A stretch of DNA of 64,000 bases from Thermoplasmatota archaeon (GTDB lineage Archaea > Thermoplasmatota > Penumbrarchaeia > Penumbrarchaeales > Penumbrarchaeaceae). The notes beneath the pieces are model-generated. The model had not been told where the DNA came from. It ran no database searches and saw only the letters and a list, made by a program, of their open reading frames with translations. The position numbers were made by a program, and so were the translations under genes. Of the stretch, positions 49,162 through 58,972 are shown in pieces. Within the stretch, counting starts at the first letter, position 1, and every line of letters starts with the position of its first letter. The DNA lies in assembly GCA_025457865.1 (NCBI GenBank), contig JALOTP010000006.1, forward strand, positions 1 to 64,000, read 5' to 3'.

Positions 49162-52100
49162 TCATTTGTTCTCCTCATCCAGTTCGAACACGACCTCTTG
49201 GTCCTCATGTTCCCTATTGGCCCTGGCCCTAAGGAGAACCAGCAGTCCAGTTCCCAGGACCGCGATCAGGATGAGGAGCGAGGCCACTATCGCTATGAGC
49301 GTTCCAGTATAATCCTGTTCGAGCCTTTCATCGTAGTCCTTCTGAGAGAGGACCTCGATCGTCACGGAGGCCATACGGACGCTCATCCTCCCTGAGGTGT
49401 CCTCGACCGATACCTGCACCTTGAACTTCCCGAGCCTATCGTAATTGTGGATGGCCTTGTTCTCGTAGATCCACCCAGATTCGGAGCCGTCGCCGAAATC
49501 GACCCTGTACCTGTAGATGCCGTTATCGTCCGAGGAGCCAGATAGGTCAAAGCGCACGGGACCGCGTACGGGGATGAGGGTCCGGTTCACCCTCACTGCG
49601 GGCTCCGGCCTCGTAATATCGAGTCCTATCTCCCATCTCCTGGTCGTCTCCCTGTTCCCTGCAAGGTCAATGGAGTAATATTCGATGGTGCTTATGCCTG
49701 GCCTCAGGTCCAGGTCACCCCCCGTGAACTCAATGAAGGGACCCCCCTCTATAGAATAGTATGAGGTCTCCTCCGAAACGGGAGTGAAGCTGGGCATGAA
49801 GTCTACCACAGGTGATCTGTCGTAGAACCAAATGTTGTTGTCGGGGTCTCTGTCGAATACTATCCTCGTGACGGGAGTGGTGATATCGACCATGACGCTC
49901 ATGGATTCCTTTGGTGCCAAATTCCCCGCATCGTCCTCGGCCCAGTAAGTGATATCGTATGTCCCGTCAGTAAGCAGATAGGGTGCATTGTAGGGGAAAG
50001 GCCCCTGCTCACCCAGCATGAAAAACGCCCTGTCCCCATCCTTGGTAAGTGTTATGGTCATGTATGTGTTGGCATTGTTCCAACCTCCCGAGAGAGGTGG
50101 GTCGAACTCCACATCCAGGTCGGGCGGTGTCGCATCCACTCTGAAGGTCTCGGCCCCTATGCTGCCCGTCCTTCCCGAAGGTGACTCGCTGTAATACCTT
50201 AGGTCCCATGCCCCATCGCCGAGCTCCAGCGGGCCGGAATAGAGCTGGTAGCTATCTGCCGAGAGAGAATAGTAGATGGAATTCCCGATTTCGGATGTTA
50301 GGGTGATGATAGGCCTTTCGATATAGTATCCGAGCTTTCCTGTCGGCTCCAGTGGGTAGATCGTCAGGTCGACCTTGGGATCGGAAACGTCCACCTTGAT
50401 CTCGAAGGACCTTTCCCTCTCCTTCCTGCCAGATTCGTCCTCACCCCAATATTTCACGGTCCATACCCCACCTGTGAGATCGAAAGGAGCATCATATACC
50501 GTGATCCCGGTCCCAATATCGTAATAGACCTTGTCCAACGGGTCCGATCTGGAGAAATACAGGGTCGGGGGGGTTATGTAGTAACCATCCGTACCGTCAG
50601 GAGAAGGAGGGTCCACGTTCGACACCGTGACCGGGTCCATGGTATCGACATGGAAGGTCATGTTCCTCTCCTCCTCGGTAAGGGTCAAAGGCCCGGAGGA
50701 ATAGAACCGTAGCAGGTTCGTCCCTTCGGGGGCCGTGATGGGACCGCTGACCTGAGAGAAGGGTCCGTCGTTCCAGGCATATAGAACATCCGAACCCTCC
50801 CTTGTTGTCAATAGTATTCCAGGTGGTACAAGGTAGTAACCGTTCTCTCCGTCTGGCAGCTCAGGTGAGACCTGCACGGTGGTGACCGGGGGAGTAAGTT
50901 CCTGGCGTTCGACGGCTATGGTTATCGATGCATCCTTTACGTTCGTATGTGGGACCACATATAACGTATCGAAGAGCTCACCGAACCTGGAGAGCTGAAC
51001 GAAGGCAGGGACCGAGGGGGGTCCTGTAAGGTTGGTGGACCACATCGTTGTACCACCTAATGTGCCGATGATAGCGGTATGATATGCCCGGGTGGAATTG
51101 ACTATGACGCCCAGCATCGGATCGCCATTGGAGAACTTGAGATAATAACCGGAGTACCTGACGGTCGGTGTTATGGTCCCCTCGTAGGGATAACTGTTCT
51201 TGGTAGCGAACATCGTGGTCATCTTGATATTGATAAGGCCCTGATGATAGACCCTGCCGCCGTAGGTCGGGTCGTCCACGATGTTCGCCCCCTTCTCCAT
51301 GGAGACCACATCCCAGGTCCTTTCTGTATATCCCTTGGCCTCCAATTGCCTGTCTATGGAGTCCAACGAGTTCCTGCCGTCGGACAATATCGAACGGACC
51401 AGGTCCTTGCCGCCGAAATGGTCAACGAGGTAGGCGACGAAAGCATATGCCCGCCCGTAATCCGCTATGGTCCCCAGGTAATCTGGCGATTGCCCCTCGT
51501 CCCAGGTGAGGAGATCGTTCTCAGGCAAGCTCTCATATACGTCGATATGGCTCTGTATCCCGGAAGTGCCGGGCCCTAGAGAGACCCTCACAGCCAGGTC
51601 GGCCATCCCTTCGTTCAACCAGATATCCTCGTTGGCATCCAGGTCATAATGCAGCAGATGCTGGAACTCATGGGCCACGATCTCGAATGCCCATGTCTGC
51701 GAATACCTCAGGTCCTGCGAGTCAACATACAGGTCGGACCTGGTCAACGGAGATGGTATGAAGAAACCACCGACACCACCGGCGCCGTCGCCGAGGTCAT
51801 ATATCTTAATATTGACGGTTGCGGGGGGCGAGACCGGATGGAACCAGTCCGTTACGTTATAATAGATGGGGGATTCGAAGGTCGCTGCTATGGCGTCTAT
51901 GTCCGATTGGGGGACGAACTGGCCGGCTGCCACATATATATTGGAATGGGCCGTCGTCGCCCTGAGGTCCCAGTCTGTCGGGATGGGATTCGTCCTGGAT
52001 GGGCTAGTTCCACCACCTGATTCCAAGAACTGTCTTATGAACGAGGTGGCTCCCAATGGCGGGAACGGACCTGGACCCGGGTACCTAATGGCGGATACCT

Positions 52101-52242
52101 TTTCAAGAGCGTAGGAGACCGCCGCGTCAATCGCGGAAGGATCTGCACTTATCCCATCCCCCCCTTCAATGGTTTGCCCCGTCAGGACGAACAGCGGAGC
52201 TATGAACAGGAATAGGACATGCAACGTCCCGAGGCGTCCCAT
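49162..52242 (-). CDS. Secreted zincin-type metalloprotease with five beta-repeats, PKD domain and membrane anchor
   Basis: 1026 residues. A signal peptide is followed by a protease domain with the zinc motif VAHEFQHLLHY (HExxH, about 194-204) and, about 20 residues on, WLNEGMADLAV whose Glu is the third ligand, a gluzincin/peptidase-MA-like pattern. Five repeats of about 80-90 residues follow, each with 'D/E-x-x-x-Y-Y/W' and 'aP-F/Y-x-L-x-G-x-x-x-i-x-Y-w-a-e-D-x-x-G' (for example YYDIGTGITVYDAPFDLTGG and KYWGEDESG), resembling CHB_HEX_C/Ig-like modules. A PKD-like domain (FDLSGSSDDNGIYRYRVDFG), a helix (TLIAIVASLLILIAVLGTGL) and an acidic tail end the chain. Probably digests protein outside the cell, with the M14 enzyme. 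Confidence 0.82.
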   Translation of the reverse strand: MGRLGTLHVLFLFIAPLFVLTGQTIEGGDGISADPSAIDAAVSYALEKVSAIRYPGPGPFPPLGATSFIRQFLESGGGTSPSRTNPIPTDWDLRATTAHSNIYVAAGQFVPQSDIDAIAATFESPIYYNVTDWFHPVSPPATVNIKIYDLGDGAGGVGGFFIPSPLTRSDLYVDSQDLRYSQTWAFEIVAHEFQHLLHYDLDANEDIWLNEGMADLAVRVSLGPGTSGIQSHIDVYESLPENDLLTWDEGQSPDYLGTIADYGRAYAFVAYLVDHFGGKDLVRSILSDGRNSLDSIDRQLEAKGYTERTWDVVSMEKGANIVDDPTYGGRVYHQGLINIKMTTMFATKNSYPYEGTITPTVRYSGYYLKFSNGDPMLGVIVNSTRAYHTAIIGTLGGTTMWSTNLTGPPSVPAFVQLSRFGELFDTLYVVPHTNVKDASITIAVERQELTPPVTTVQVSPELPDGENGYYLVPPGILLTTREGSDVLYAWNDGPFSQVSGPITAPEGTNLLRFYSSGPLTLTEEERNMTFHVDTMDPVTVSNVDPPSPDGTDGYYITPPTLYFSRSDPLDKVYYDIGTGITVYDAPFDLTGGVWTVKYWGEDESGRKERERSFEIKVDVSDPKVDLTIYPLEPTGKLGYYIERPIITLTSEIGNSIYYSLSADSYQLYSGPLELGDGAWDLRYYSESPSGRTGSIGAETFRVDATPPDLDVEFDPPLSGGWNNANTYMTITLTKDGDRAFFMLGEQGPFPYNAPYLLTDGTYDITYWAEDDAGNLAPKESMSVMVDITTPVTRIVFDRDPDNNIWFYDRSPVVDFMPSFTPVSEETSYYSIEGGPFIEFTGGDLDLRPGISTIEYYSIDLAGNRETTRRWEIGLDITRPEPAVRVNRTLIPVRGPVRFDLSGSSDDNGIYRYRVDFGDGSESGWIYENKAIHNYDRLGKFKVQVSVEDTSGRMSVRMASVTIEVLSQKDYDERLEQDYTGTLIAIVASLLILIAVLGTGLLVLLRARANREHEDQEVVFELDEENK

Positions 52243-52336
52243 GATAATAAATAGAGCCCACTGGATTATAAAATCAACGGCTTATTTATCATCGTATATG
52301 TCATTTTGGCATCCGGAACCAGGGGTCAGGACCTGG

Positions 52337-52765
52337 TCAGACCACTTCCATACCGGAGGAAGGGGGTGTCTTCTGCTTCTTCTGGCCCTTGATATTGACC
52401 GGAGGCATCGGCATGGGCGGGGGCAGGTTGACCTCCCTGCTAAGGATAACGGCGACCGGCATACAGGCCTTCATGATGTTCGTATGGATGTCCTGGGCCG
52501 CATCGTCCGGCATCTGGCCGGATTCCGTCCAGCTGTCGTAAAGTTCCTTGGCCCCCCCTGTATATGTTATCCTTCCCTCGACAGTGATGGTCCCTATGCC
52601 GGTGTAGTTGGCCATGAACCGGAAATCGACCCTGGCGGTATCGGGGTCCGTGAGGTATATCTGGGAGATGTTGGAGTTCACATCTATCCTTATGTTCATC
52701 TTGTTCGCTATCTGTCCGGCCCTCTTGGCCTCAACACCCAGAAGTTCCGTTCTGCTGACTGGCAT
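52337..52765 (-). CDS. Conserved hypothetical protein, possible SecB-like fold
   Basis: 142 residues from the ATG at 52765, chosen because CAGGAG lies eight bases upstream; a frame start at 52825 would add 20 residues beyond the predicted transcription start. The pattern INVDVNS-type strand then FRFMANYTGIGTITVEGRIT, a helix (AKELYDSWTES) and ACMPVAVILSREVNLPPPMP recalls the two-strand, one-helix layout of SecB-like proteins, with the same 'conserved P-x-P near the end' feel. I cannot confirm this. A TATA-like CATATAATAAAAGG is at about 52805-52818. The C-terminal 30 residues are proline- and lysine-rich and look disordered. Divergent neighbours give no hint. Confidence 0.6.
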   Translation of the reverse strand: MPVSRTELLGVEAKRAGQIANKMNIRIDVNSNISQIYLTDPDTARVDFRFMANYTGIGTITVEGRITYTGGAKELYDSWTESGQMPDDAAQDIHTNIMKACMPVAVILSREVNLPPPMPMPPVNIKGQKKQKTPPSSGMEVV

Positions 52766-52851
52766 CGATATCTCCTGCCGACCTGTCACCACATAGCACC
52801 CTTTTATTATATGTTGTTTTGTCATAGTTGTTCAAAGGTTCCGGGAGATGG

Positions 52852-53553
52852 TCAGATGGTCTGTTCCACCCCAGTGTCACAGAACCTTCTCAACGGGCAA
52901 TCGGAGCAGAGAGGACGTTTTCTGCACAGGTCCTTGGCCAGTAGGACGATGAGAGCGTGGAACCTGTTGTACATGAGCGCATCCCCCCTGAGCCTTTCCA
53001 TGAGATGGCCCTGAACGGCCGCATATGAGCCCTTCGTTCCCGGTCCCGGGAGGTGCCAAGAAGTCCCGTAGTACCGTTCAAGGACCCTGTGCGTGTAAGC
53101 GTCCATGACCAGCACAGGTCGGTTGAATGCGTAACAGAGCATGGAATCGGCGGTCTCCTCTCCCACACCTTTCATTTTCAGGAGCTCGTCCCTGAGCCTG
53201 GTCGCAGGGACCTGACCCATGGAGGTGATAAGACCGCCGTACCGTTCCACCATGTAGGAAGAGAAGGACCTCAGATAGGCGGCCTTCCGATTATGATATC
53301 CAGCGGGCAATACGGCCGTAACCAGTTCATCGAGGGGTGCCGAGAGGAGGGCGAACGGGTCCAAGAGCCCCTTCCCCTTCATGTTCGATATGGCCATCTC
53401 CACATTGGACCATGCGGTGTTCTGTGTCAATATAGCTCCTACGCAGACCTCGAAGGGTGTCTCCCCAGGCCACCAGTGCGGGTCGCCAAAGTGTTCGTAG
53501 AGCGCGGTGTAAATCGTCAACAAGGACCCTGTCGAAGAGCCTCTCAAAGACAT
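52852..53553 (-). CDS. Endonuclease III-like DNA glycosylase (HhH-GPD, MJ1434 type)
   Basis: 233 residues of the HhH-GPD superfamily. WWPGETPFEVCVGAILTQNT and LLSAPLDELVTAVLPAGYHNRKA form the helical core, MKGVGEETADSMLCYA is the helix-hairpin-helix, and VLVMDAYTHRVLERYYG holds the catalytic Asp. The catalytic lysine of classic endonuclease III (after the second hairpin glycine) is replaced by Glu-Glu, so a monofunctional glycosylase or a changed substrate is likely, as in the archaeal 'DAYTxR' branch. Four cysteines (CRKRPLCSDCPLRRFC) bind a 4Fe-4S cluster. It is in line with the small gene at 53617, 63 nt away on the same strand. Confidence 0.88.
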   Translation of the reverse strand: MSLRGSSTGSLLTIYTALYEHFGDPHWWPGETPFEVCVGAILTQNTAWSNVEMAISNMKGKGLLDPFALLSAPLDELVTAVLPAGYHNRKAAYLRSFSSYMVERYGGLITSMGQVPATRLRDELLKMKGVGEETADSMLCYAFNRPVLVMDAYTHRVLERYYGTSWHLPGPGTKGSYAAVQGHLMERLRGDALMYNRFHALIVLLAKDLCRKRPLCSDCPLRRFCDTGVEQTI

Positions 53554-53616
53554 CGTTCAAGCCCTTTCCGTCAATATGTGTTCTCGTTGTCAGACCTGGC
53601 TACAGTGGCCATTGGC

Positions 53617-53841
53617 TCAATCCTTGGTCGAAACGAAGGCCTTCTGGACCTTGTTGATAAGCTCGATGAGCTCATCCGGTTTCAGGATAAGCTCATCGCC
53701 TATGTCCTTAAAAGGGGTCGAATATGATTTGCTCTCTATGACGCTGGTCACTATCTTACTGGTATATTCCAGATAAGCTTTGACAACTTCGGCCGTTGCT
53801 GTGTTCACCTTCATGGTGGATACATCCCTTGCTATCTCCAT
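53617..53841 (-). CDS. Small hypothetical protein
   Basis: 74 residues from the ATG at 53841, where GGAGG lies seven bases upstream; the frame is open to 53880. Sequence reads MEIARDVSTMKVNTATAEVV, then KAYLEYTSKIVTSVIESKS and an acidic DIGDELILKPDELIELINKV. A helical amphipathic protein of unknown function. It lies upstream of the endonuclease III-like gene on the same strand and divergent from the radical SAM gene. No known family is recognised. Confidence 0.6.
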   Translation of the reverse strand: MEIARDVSTMKVNTATAEVVKAYLEYTSKIVTSVIESKSYSTPFKDIGDELILKPDELIELINKVQKAFVSTKD

Positions 53842-53961
53842 CTTATTGCCTCCACTGAACTTGAATGGGGCCGCATGCAATTAAAAGTTGCATCGGAAAG
53901 CCCTTGAAGGGGGATATCCCCTACCAGCAAACGTTTTGACGGGGTAGGTTGATACGTGCTT

Positions 53962-55707
53962 ATGATCAGGCCAAGGGCCAGACAGAGACCCCCGAGCATC
54001 TTCGAGGGATGGAGGTACCTCATAATTGACGGTTATGTCGATGAGCCCGCAGCCTTTGGTGTGCCTCCATACATATCTCCGAACGTTCGTTCGCTAGCCG
54101 GGGGTCTAGTTTCCGGGGGTGCCTCAACAGACAGCATCGGTTACATGACCATCGACCAGTGGAGGGACCTTAGGGGCAATGGGTGGTCGGTCCGATCCTT
54201 GCCCCATATCGATGACGTCATCCTCCTGGCTGGCTGTGTGGTCCCGGGGAAGTACCTTCGCGGTACCCCGGTATCCCTGAGGGAAGCATCCGAGATGATC
54301 TCGTCCCTGAAAGGTCCAGAGATGGTCGTCTGCGGTCCTGCTGCGGAGCATTTCCGCACCAGCGGTGCTTCGATCGTTACGGAAGACCTCGGGGTCCTTG
54401 GTGAGAACCTAGCTTCCATGGGCAGGCCGGTCTCAAGGAAGAGGACTGCCACGGAATGGGACAACCATCTGGAGACCGGGGCCTTTATAATAACCCGGCA
54501 TCCGGACTTCCCAAGCCCCTTGATAGCAGAGCTGGAGACAACGAGCGGCTGCCCTCGGTACATCTCTGGAGGGTGTTCATTCTGCTGCGAACCCCGGAAA
54601 GGTCCCATGACCTCAAGAGCGCCCGAGGCCCTTGAAAGAGAGGTCGCTCTGTTGGCATCCTATGGTCTGGAGAACGTCAGGGTCGGGGGTCAGTCCGACC
54701 TGATATCGTACGGCTCAGGGGAGATAGGAAGGTCAGAGGTCCCGGCGCCGGACCCTGGTAGAGTAAGGGAGCTCATGAACGGCATAAGGAAGGCACTCTA
54801 CGATGGGGTCGGTATCGACAGGGCATTGATCGCAGGCCGGAGGCCAGGCATAGACACCGGTATCATGCATACCGACAATGCCAACCCTGCGGTGATAGCC
54901 GATCATCCCGACCTTGCAAAGCAGGCCCTTGAGGCCATTGTCGAGAACGTCACCTCGGGCTCGGTCCTTGCGTTCGGTCTGGAATCCACGGACCCTGAGG
55001 TCAAGGCCAGGAACAACCTCAATTCCACACCAGAACAGACCATCTCGGCGATAGAGCTCACGGCCGCAGTGGGGGGAGCAAGGGGGCCCAATGGGATGCC
55101 AGTTTTACTACCCGGGATCAACTTCCTTGGTGGGTTGCCGGGGCAGACCCGGGAGAGCTTCGAGGGCGATATCAGGTTCCTGAAGGACATCGTAGATAGG
55201 AAGCTACCGCTTAGAAGGGTGAACATCAGGGCGGCCAGGTTCGATAGCGGCACTGGAGGGGCAAAGGACATGATCGGGGACCTGGGGCTCGAGGCAGCTT
55301 TCCGCTCCTTCAGGGAGAAGGTGAGGTCGGACCTGGACCCAGCCCTTCTCGGAAGGCTTCTACCAGAAGGTACGGTCCTCCGAGGGGTCCTGGTGGAGGC
55401 TCAAGTTGGCAGGGTCCATTTCGGAAGGCAGATAGGGAGCTACCCGGTCCTTGTCGGGATGGAGCACAGCGCCAAGGTGGGAAGCTTTCTGGATATTGCG
55501 GTCAGCGAGGTCTCTAGCAGGTCGGTGACTGGGTTCAGGACACCTTTCCATATAGGGTCCGCATCCTTCGGGGACCTACGATCCATCCCGGGAATAGGTA
55601 AGAAGAGGGCCGCATCGATCTTCAGGGACCCGCCTAAGGACCGCCAGGGGCTCATATCGCGCCTCGAGGGGGCCCCCAAATGGGTGTTCGACCATATCGT
55701 CCTATGA
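53962..55707 (+). CDS. Radical SAM protein with C-terminal helix-hairpin-helix
   Basis: 581 residues. The 4Fe-4S/SAM site is TSGCPRYISGGCSFCCEP (about residues 195-212), a C-x7-C-x2-C spacing that marks an archaeal branch and differs from the common C-x3-C-x2-C. The N-terminal 190 residues hold a cobalamin-domain-like fold (YLIIDGYVDEPA, SIGYMTIDQWRDL). After the radical SAM barrel (MPVLLPGINFLGGLPGQTRE) comes an OB/TRAM-like segment and a helix-hairpin-helix, SIPGIGKKRAASIF, near the end. The product is unknown; a nucleic-acid or tRNA substrate is suggested by the C-terminal part. An in-frame GTG at 53956 is an alternative start. Confidence 0.85.
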   Translation: MIRPRARQRPPSIFEGWRYLIIDGYVDEPAAFGVPPYISPNVRSLAGGLVSGGASTDSIGYMTIDQWRDLRGNGWSVRSLPHIDDVILLAGCVVPGKYLRGTPVSLREASEMISSLKGPEMVVCGPAAEHFRTSGASIVTEDLGVLGENLASMGRPVSRKRTATEWDNHLETGAFIITRHPDFPSPLIAELETTSGCPRYISGGCSFCCEPRKGPMTSRAPEALEREVALLASYGLENVRVGGQSDLISYGSGEIGRSEVPAPDPGRVRELMNGIRKALYDGVGIDRALIAGRRPGIDTGIMHTDNANPAVIADHPDLAKQALEAIVENVTSGSVLAFGLESTDPEVKARNNLNSTPEQTISAIELTAAVGGARGPNGMPVLLPGINFLGGLPGQTRESFEGDIRFLKDIVDRKLPLRRVNIRAARFDSGTGGAKDMIGDLGLEAAFRSFREKVRSDLDPALLGRLLPEGTVLRGVLVEAQVGRVHFGRQIGSYPVLVGMEHSAKVGSFLDIAVSEVSSRSVTGFRTPFHIGSASFGDLRSIPGIGKKRAASIFRDPPKDRQGLISRLEGAPKWVFDHIVL

Positions 55708-55829
55708 GGCCTAAGGGAGGGTGGTTTGTTGACCTACCTGCGGTGTTCCCGACCCCTTTAATGGCGCATAAGAGGCATAAGGTTTTAACGGATGTAGGAC
55801 GATTTGGATAAGAACGGAAGGTGCAGATA

Positions 55830-58800
55830 ATGCAGAAGGCACGCTGGGGCTACCTCATATCGGTAATTATCTTGGTCGTATCGCTCGCCATCATCGTACC
55901 TACCAAAACGGGAGCGGAGCAGACCTCTTACCCGACCAATTCACTGCTCCATGACTACGAACCCAGTGCGGACGAGCAGTGGGACATGGACACAGCGATC
56001 AACGGGAATGGCAACCTCTTCGCCGTATGGGCGGATGCGCGGCTCCTTGATGCCGATATAAGGTTCACAAAATCGCTCGACGGTTCATCCTGGGGGGACG
56101 GGGTACCCAACAACGATAAGATAGTGAACGACGATTCCGAGGTCGGCTATGACCACCTGGACCCATCCATAGCTGTGGACCAGAAGGGAAGGGTCTATGT
56201 CGTTTGGCTGGACCTGAGGGAGCCGCAGGCGCACCTCAGGATATCCACATCCAATAATTCAGGGGGTATCTGGACCACCGGGCGGAAGGTCGATGAGGTG
56301 ACGGGAGCGGTATCCTCTCCGGTCTTGAGGTGGTCAAGCACGGCTGGTCTGTGCCTTGTCTATATGGAGGCAAGGGACCAGGGTGGGAACGTCCACACGG
56401 ATATAATGTTCACAAGGTCCCTTGACGAGGGGTTGACCTTCTCCGAACCTGTTGTGGTCAATGATGACAACAACGCTGCCGACCAGATGAACCCCAGGAT
56501 GGCTGTGGCGGGCGACGGGACGGTAGGTATAGTATGGGAGGATGCGAGGAACGATGACGGGACCGGGTCGAACTTGGATGTTCAGATGACCATGACCAAG
56601 GACGGAACGTCCTTCCGTCCGAACCAGCTCGTAGGGTCCGATGGGGGGCTGGACAGACAGTCGAACCCGGACATCGCCTTCTCATCAAGGAACGACTGCA
56701 TCATCGTCTTCCAGGAGTACGGGTTGAACGGTTGGAGGATAAGGTATTCCATGGGATGGTCAGGCTCCGTCCGGTGGGATGGACGGATGCCAACAGACCA
56801 CCAGGCCACCGTCGAGAACCTGACCAGGGTGGAACAGTACTCGCCCAGGGTCAGCTGGGGTTCGGGGTCCTTCGCAGTGGCATGGACGGAAAAGGACCTG
56901 CGGGATTTCGTACTGGTCAGAGCAGGTTATCTATCCCGGGATGGCGAGACCGTCTCCGGAGAGCACATAGTCGATAACACGATATCCCTCGGCAAGTTCG
57001 TCAAGGACCCACAGATCTACATAGCCCAGATGCACAAAGATACCGTATCGGTCCTCTGTTTCGGGGACAGGACACATGTCTTCTGGCTCGATTGCAGGAC
57101 CGATCCCGTCCCTACCAATTCGATCGCTGAGGACCTTGATCCCTACACGGCCATGGCCTTCCCTGCCCAGGGGATGCCACTTGCCCCCTCCCCGGTCACC
57201 ATGAGGGCAAGGAACATCAGCTGGGGTTCCTTCATCCTTGAGTGGTCCACACCGATAGATATGGGATGGAAGTATCTCTATGTCAAGTTGGGCAAGGGTG
57301 CGACCGAGGAACCGAACGAGTTCCAGAACGACTTTATGACCAGTGACAGGTTGGGGGGGTCCGCCAGCTTCGATGGTCTTGACCCGGATACGATATACCA
57401 GGTAAGGCTGATGGTAAAGGACGAGATGGGCAGAAAGGCCTACAGCCAACCGATCCAGTTCAGGACCCTGATCAATATGCCCCCGCTCTTCATCTTCAAC
57501 GAGCCTGACGGTACCGATGATTCATCGGACCAGGGCATGTTCATAAGATGGACCGCCGGTGACGATGAGGATATCGCCCATTTCGAGCTCCATTACGATG
57601 ACGATCTGGACCCTTCCGACCAGATATTTCTTTTAAGGGGTAACACCACCATCAACAAGGGGGAGGGGGAGCTGTTCTTCAATACGTCATCCCTGTCACC
57701 GGGCGGTTACACCATAAATGCGACCATTGACGACCATGTGAACCCCCCCGTGACCATCTATTCCCCAGCCATAATAGTCCAGCACAGATCGGTTCTGATA
57801 GACCATCCCAGCGTACTGAGCTGTATCATCGAAGGCGGCAGGGAAAGCGCCTATCTGGACCCGGTCATAAGGGTGGTCTTCACAAAGGAAATGACACCGA
57901 CAACGCTCGACCAGGAGACCGTTTATGTGATAGACGGCCAGTCGTTCCTGCGGAGGGAAGGCTCCTTGACGGTGATATCGACATCCGCACTGGAATGGAG
58001 GCCCCGCTCGGCGCTGCCATTAGGAAGCAAGTTCACATTCATCATCACCCCTCAGGCCCTTGATTCGGAAGGGAACAAGCTGGACGGCCAGAATATTGGC
58101 GGTCCGTCCAGTTTCAGCTTCCAGTTCTTGACCAGGTCAGATGCCGGTGTTCCGGAGGTCAGGTCCTATGCCCCGCAGGGAAAAGGGGTGAAGATGAGGC
58201 CTATCATAAGGGTGACATTCGACCTTCCTCTCGACCCCTCTACGGTCAGCGGGAATACGGTCTCATTGATCGGCCCCACGGGGATCAAGGTCCCTCTGAA
58301 CGTCAGCTATGAGATCGACGGGCCGTCCATCATAGCCACTTGCAACCACCCTCTAAGGAGCAATAACAGCTATTCCATCCAGATATCCCATGGCATCACA
58401 TCATTGAAGGGGGTGGAGCTCGCCTCGGACCTCAACTGGACCTTCACAACGGGGGCACCGGATATGTCCATTGATACGGACGATGACGATGTACCTGACG
58501 ACCTTGATATGTTCCCTTACGACCCAACGGAGGGCGAGGACACTGACCTGGATGGGATCGGGGACAACAAGGACCTTGACGATGACGGTGACGGTATGCC
58601 CGATGTATGGGAGTCCAGGTATGCCCTTGACCCCAGGAACCCTAAGGATGCCGAAGGTGACCTCGACTCTGATGGCAGGTCCAATCTCCAGGAGTACAGG
58701 GACGGGACCTCGCCCGATAGGACCCCGGAAGAGGAGAAGGCTGCTACCTGGCTCTTCATAATAGTCGCATTGTTCGTATTGGTCGTAATAGGTATTCTGC

Positions 58801-58871
58801 TGTTCGCACTGGTCCAGAGGAACAGGATGGAGACACGGCGCCTGCAGGAGGAGTTCTTCAAGGAGGAATAG
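55830..58871 (+). CDS. Surface protein: sialidase/BNR-like propeller, FnIII and Ig-like domains, calcium repeats, membrane anchor
   Basis: 1013 residues from the ATG at 55830; a GTG at 55821 adds three. After the signal peptide (WGYLISVIILVVSLAIIVPT), repeats such as DPSIAVDQKGRVYVVWLDLR, NPRMAVAGDGTVGIVWEDAR and NPDIAFSSRNDCIIVFQEYG (Asp/Asn-box-like, about 35-430) form a beta-propeller. A fibronectin type III domain (about 455-545), a cadherin-like domain and two Ig-like (SbsA-type) domains follow. Near the membrane are DTDDDDVPDDLDM, DTDLDGIGDNKDL, DDDGDGMPDVWES and DLDSDGRSNLQEY, all calcium-loop motifs. A helix (WLFIIVALFVLVVIGILLFA) and a short basic then acidic tail end the chain. Adhesion or glycan binding is inferred. 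Confidence 0.83.
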   Translation: MQKARWGYLISVIILVVSLAIIVPTKTGAEQTSYPTNSLLHDYEPSADEQWDMDTAINGNGNLFAVWADARLLDADIRFTKSLDGSSWGDGVPNNDKIVNDDSEVGYDHLDPSIAVDQKGRVYVVWLDLREPQAHLRISTSNNSGGIWTTGRKVDEVTGAVSSPVLRWSSTAGLCLVYMEARDQGGNVHTDIMFTRSLDEGLTFSEPVVVNDDNNAADQMNPRMAVAGDGTVGIVWEDARNDDGTGSNLDVQMTMTKDGTSFRPNQLVGSDGGLDRQSNPDIAFSSRNDCIIVFQEYGLNGWRIRYSMGWSGSVRWDGRMPTDHQATVENLTRVEQYSPRVSWGSGSFAVAWTEKDLRDFVLVRAGYLSRDGETVSGEHIVDNTISLGKFVKDPQIYIAQMHKDTVSVLCFGDRTHVFWLDCRTDPVPTNSIAEDLDPYTAMAFPAQGMPLAPSPVTMRARNISWGSFILEWSTPIDMGWKYLYVKLGKGATEEPNEFQNDFMTSDRLGGSASFDGLDPDTIYQVRLMVKDEMGRKAYSQPIQFRTLINMPPLFIFNEPDGTDDSSDQGMFIRWTAGDDEDIAHFELHYDDDLDPSDQIFLLRGNTTINKGEGELFFNTSSLSPGGYTINATIDDHVNPPVTIYSPAIIVQHRSVLIDHPSVLSCIIEGGRESAYLDPVIRVVFTKEMTPTTLDQETVYVIDGQSFLRREGSLTVISTSALEWRPRSALPLGSKFTFIITPQALDSEGNKLDGQNIGGPSSFSFQFLTRSDAGVPEVRSYAPQGKGVKMRPIIRVTFDLPLDPSTVSGNTVSLIGPTGIKVPLNVSYEIDGPSIIATCNHPLRSNNSYSIQISHGITSLKGVELASDLNWTFTTGAPDMSIDTDDDDVPDDLDMFPYDPTEGEDTDLDGIGDNKDLDDDGDGMPDVWESRYALDPRNPKDAEGDLDSDGRSNLQEYRDGTSPDRTPEEEKAATWLFIIVALFVLVVIGILLFALVQRNRMETRRLQEEFFKEE

Positions 58872-58972
58872 TCAATCTTATATAGATGGCAAGTGCGCCA
58901 CCGCAAAATTATTCATACTTCCCACGGATGACCATGCGGACCCACCCAGCTAATACTCTGGAGGATAGAAGA

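Noticed and set aside
48498-49208. 236-residue open frame on the minus strand
   Set aside because: Crosses the end of pyrF and the gene at 48673 and has an unlikely Ser/Pro/Arg-rich composition.
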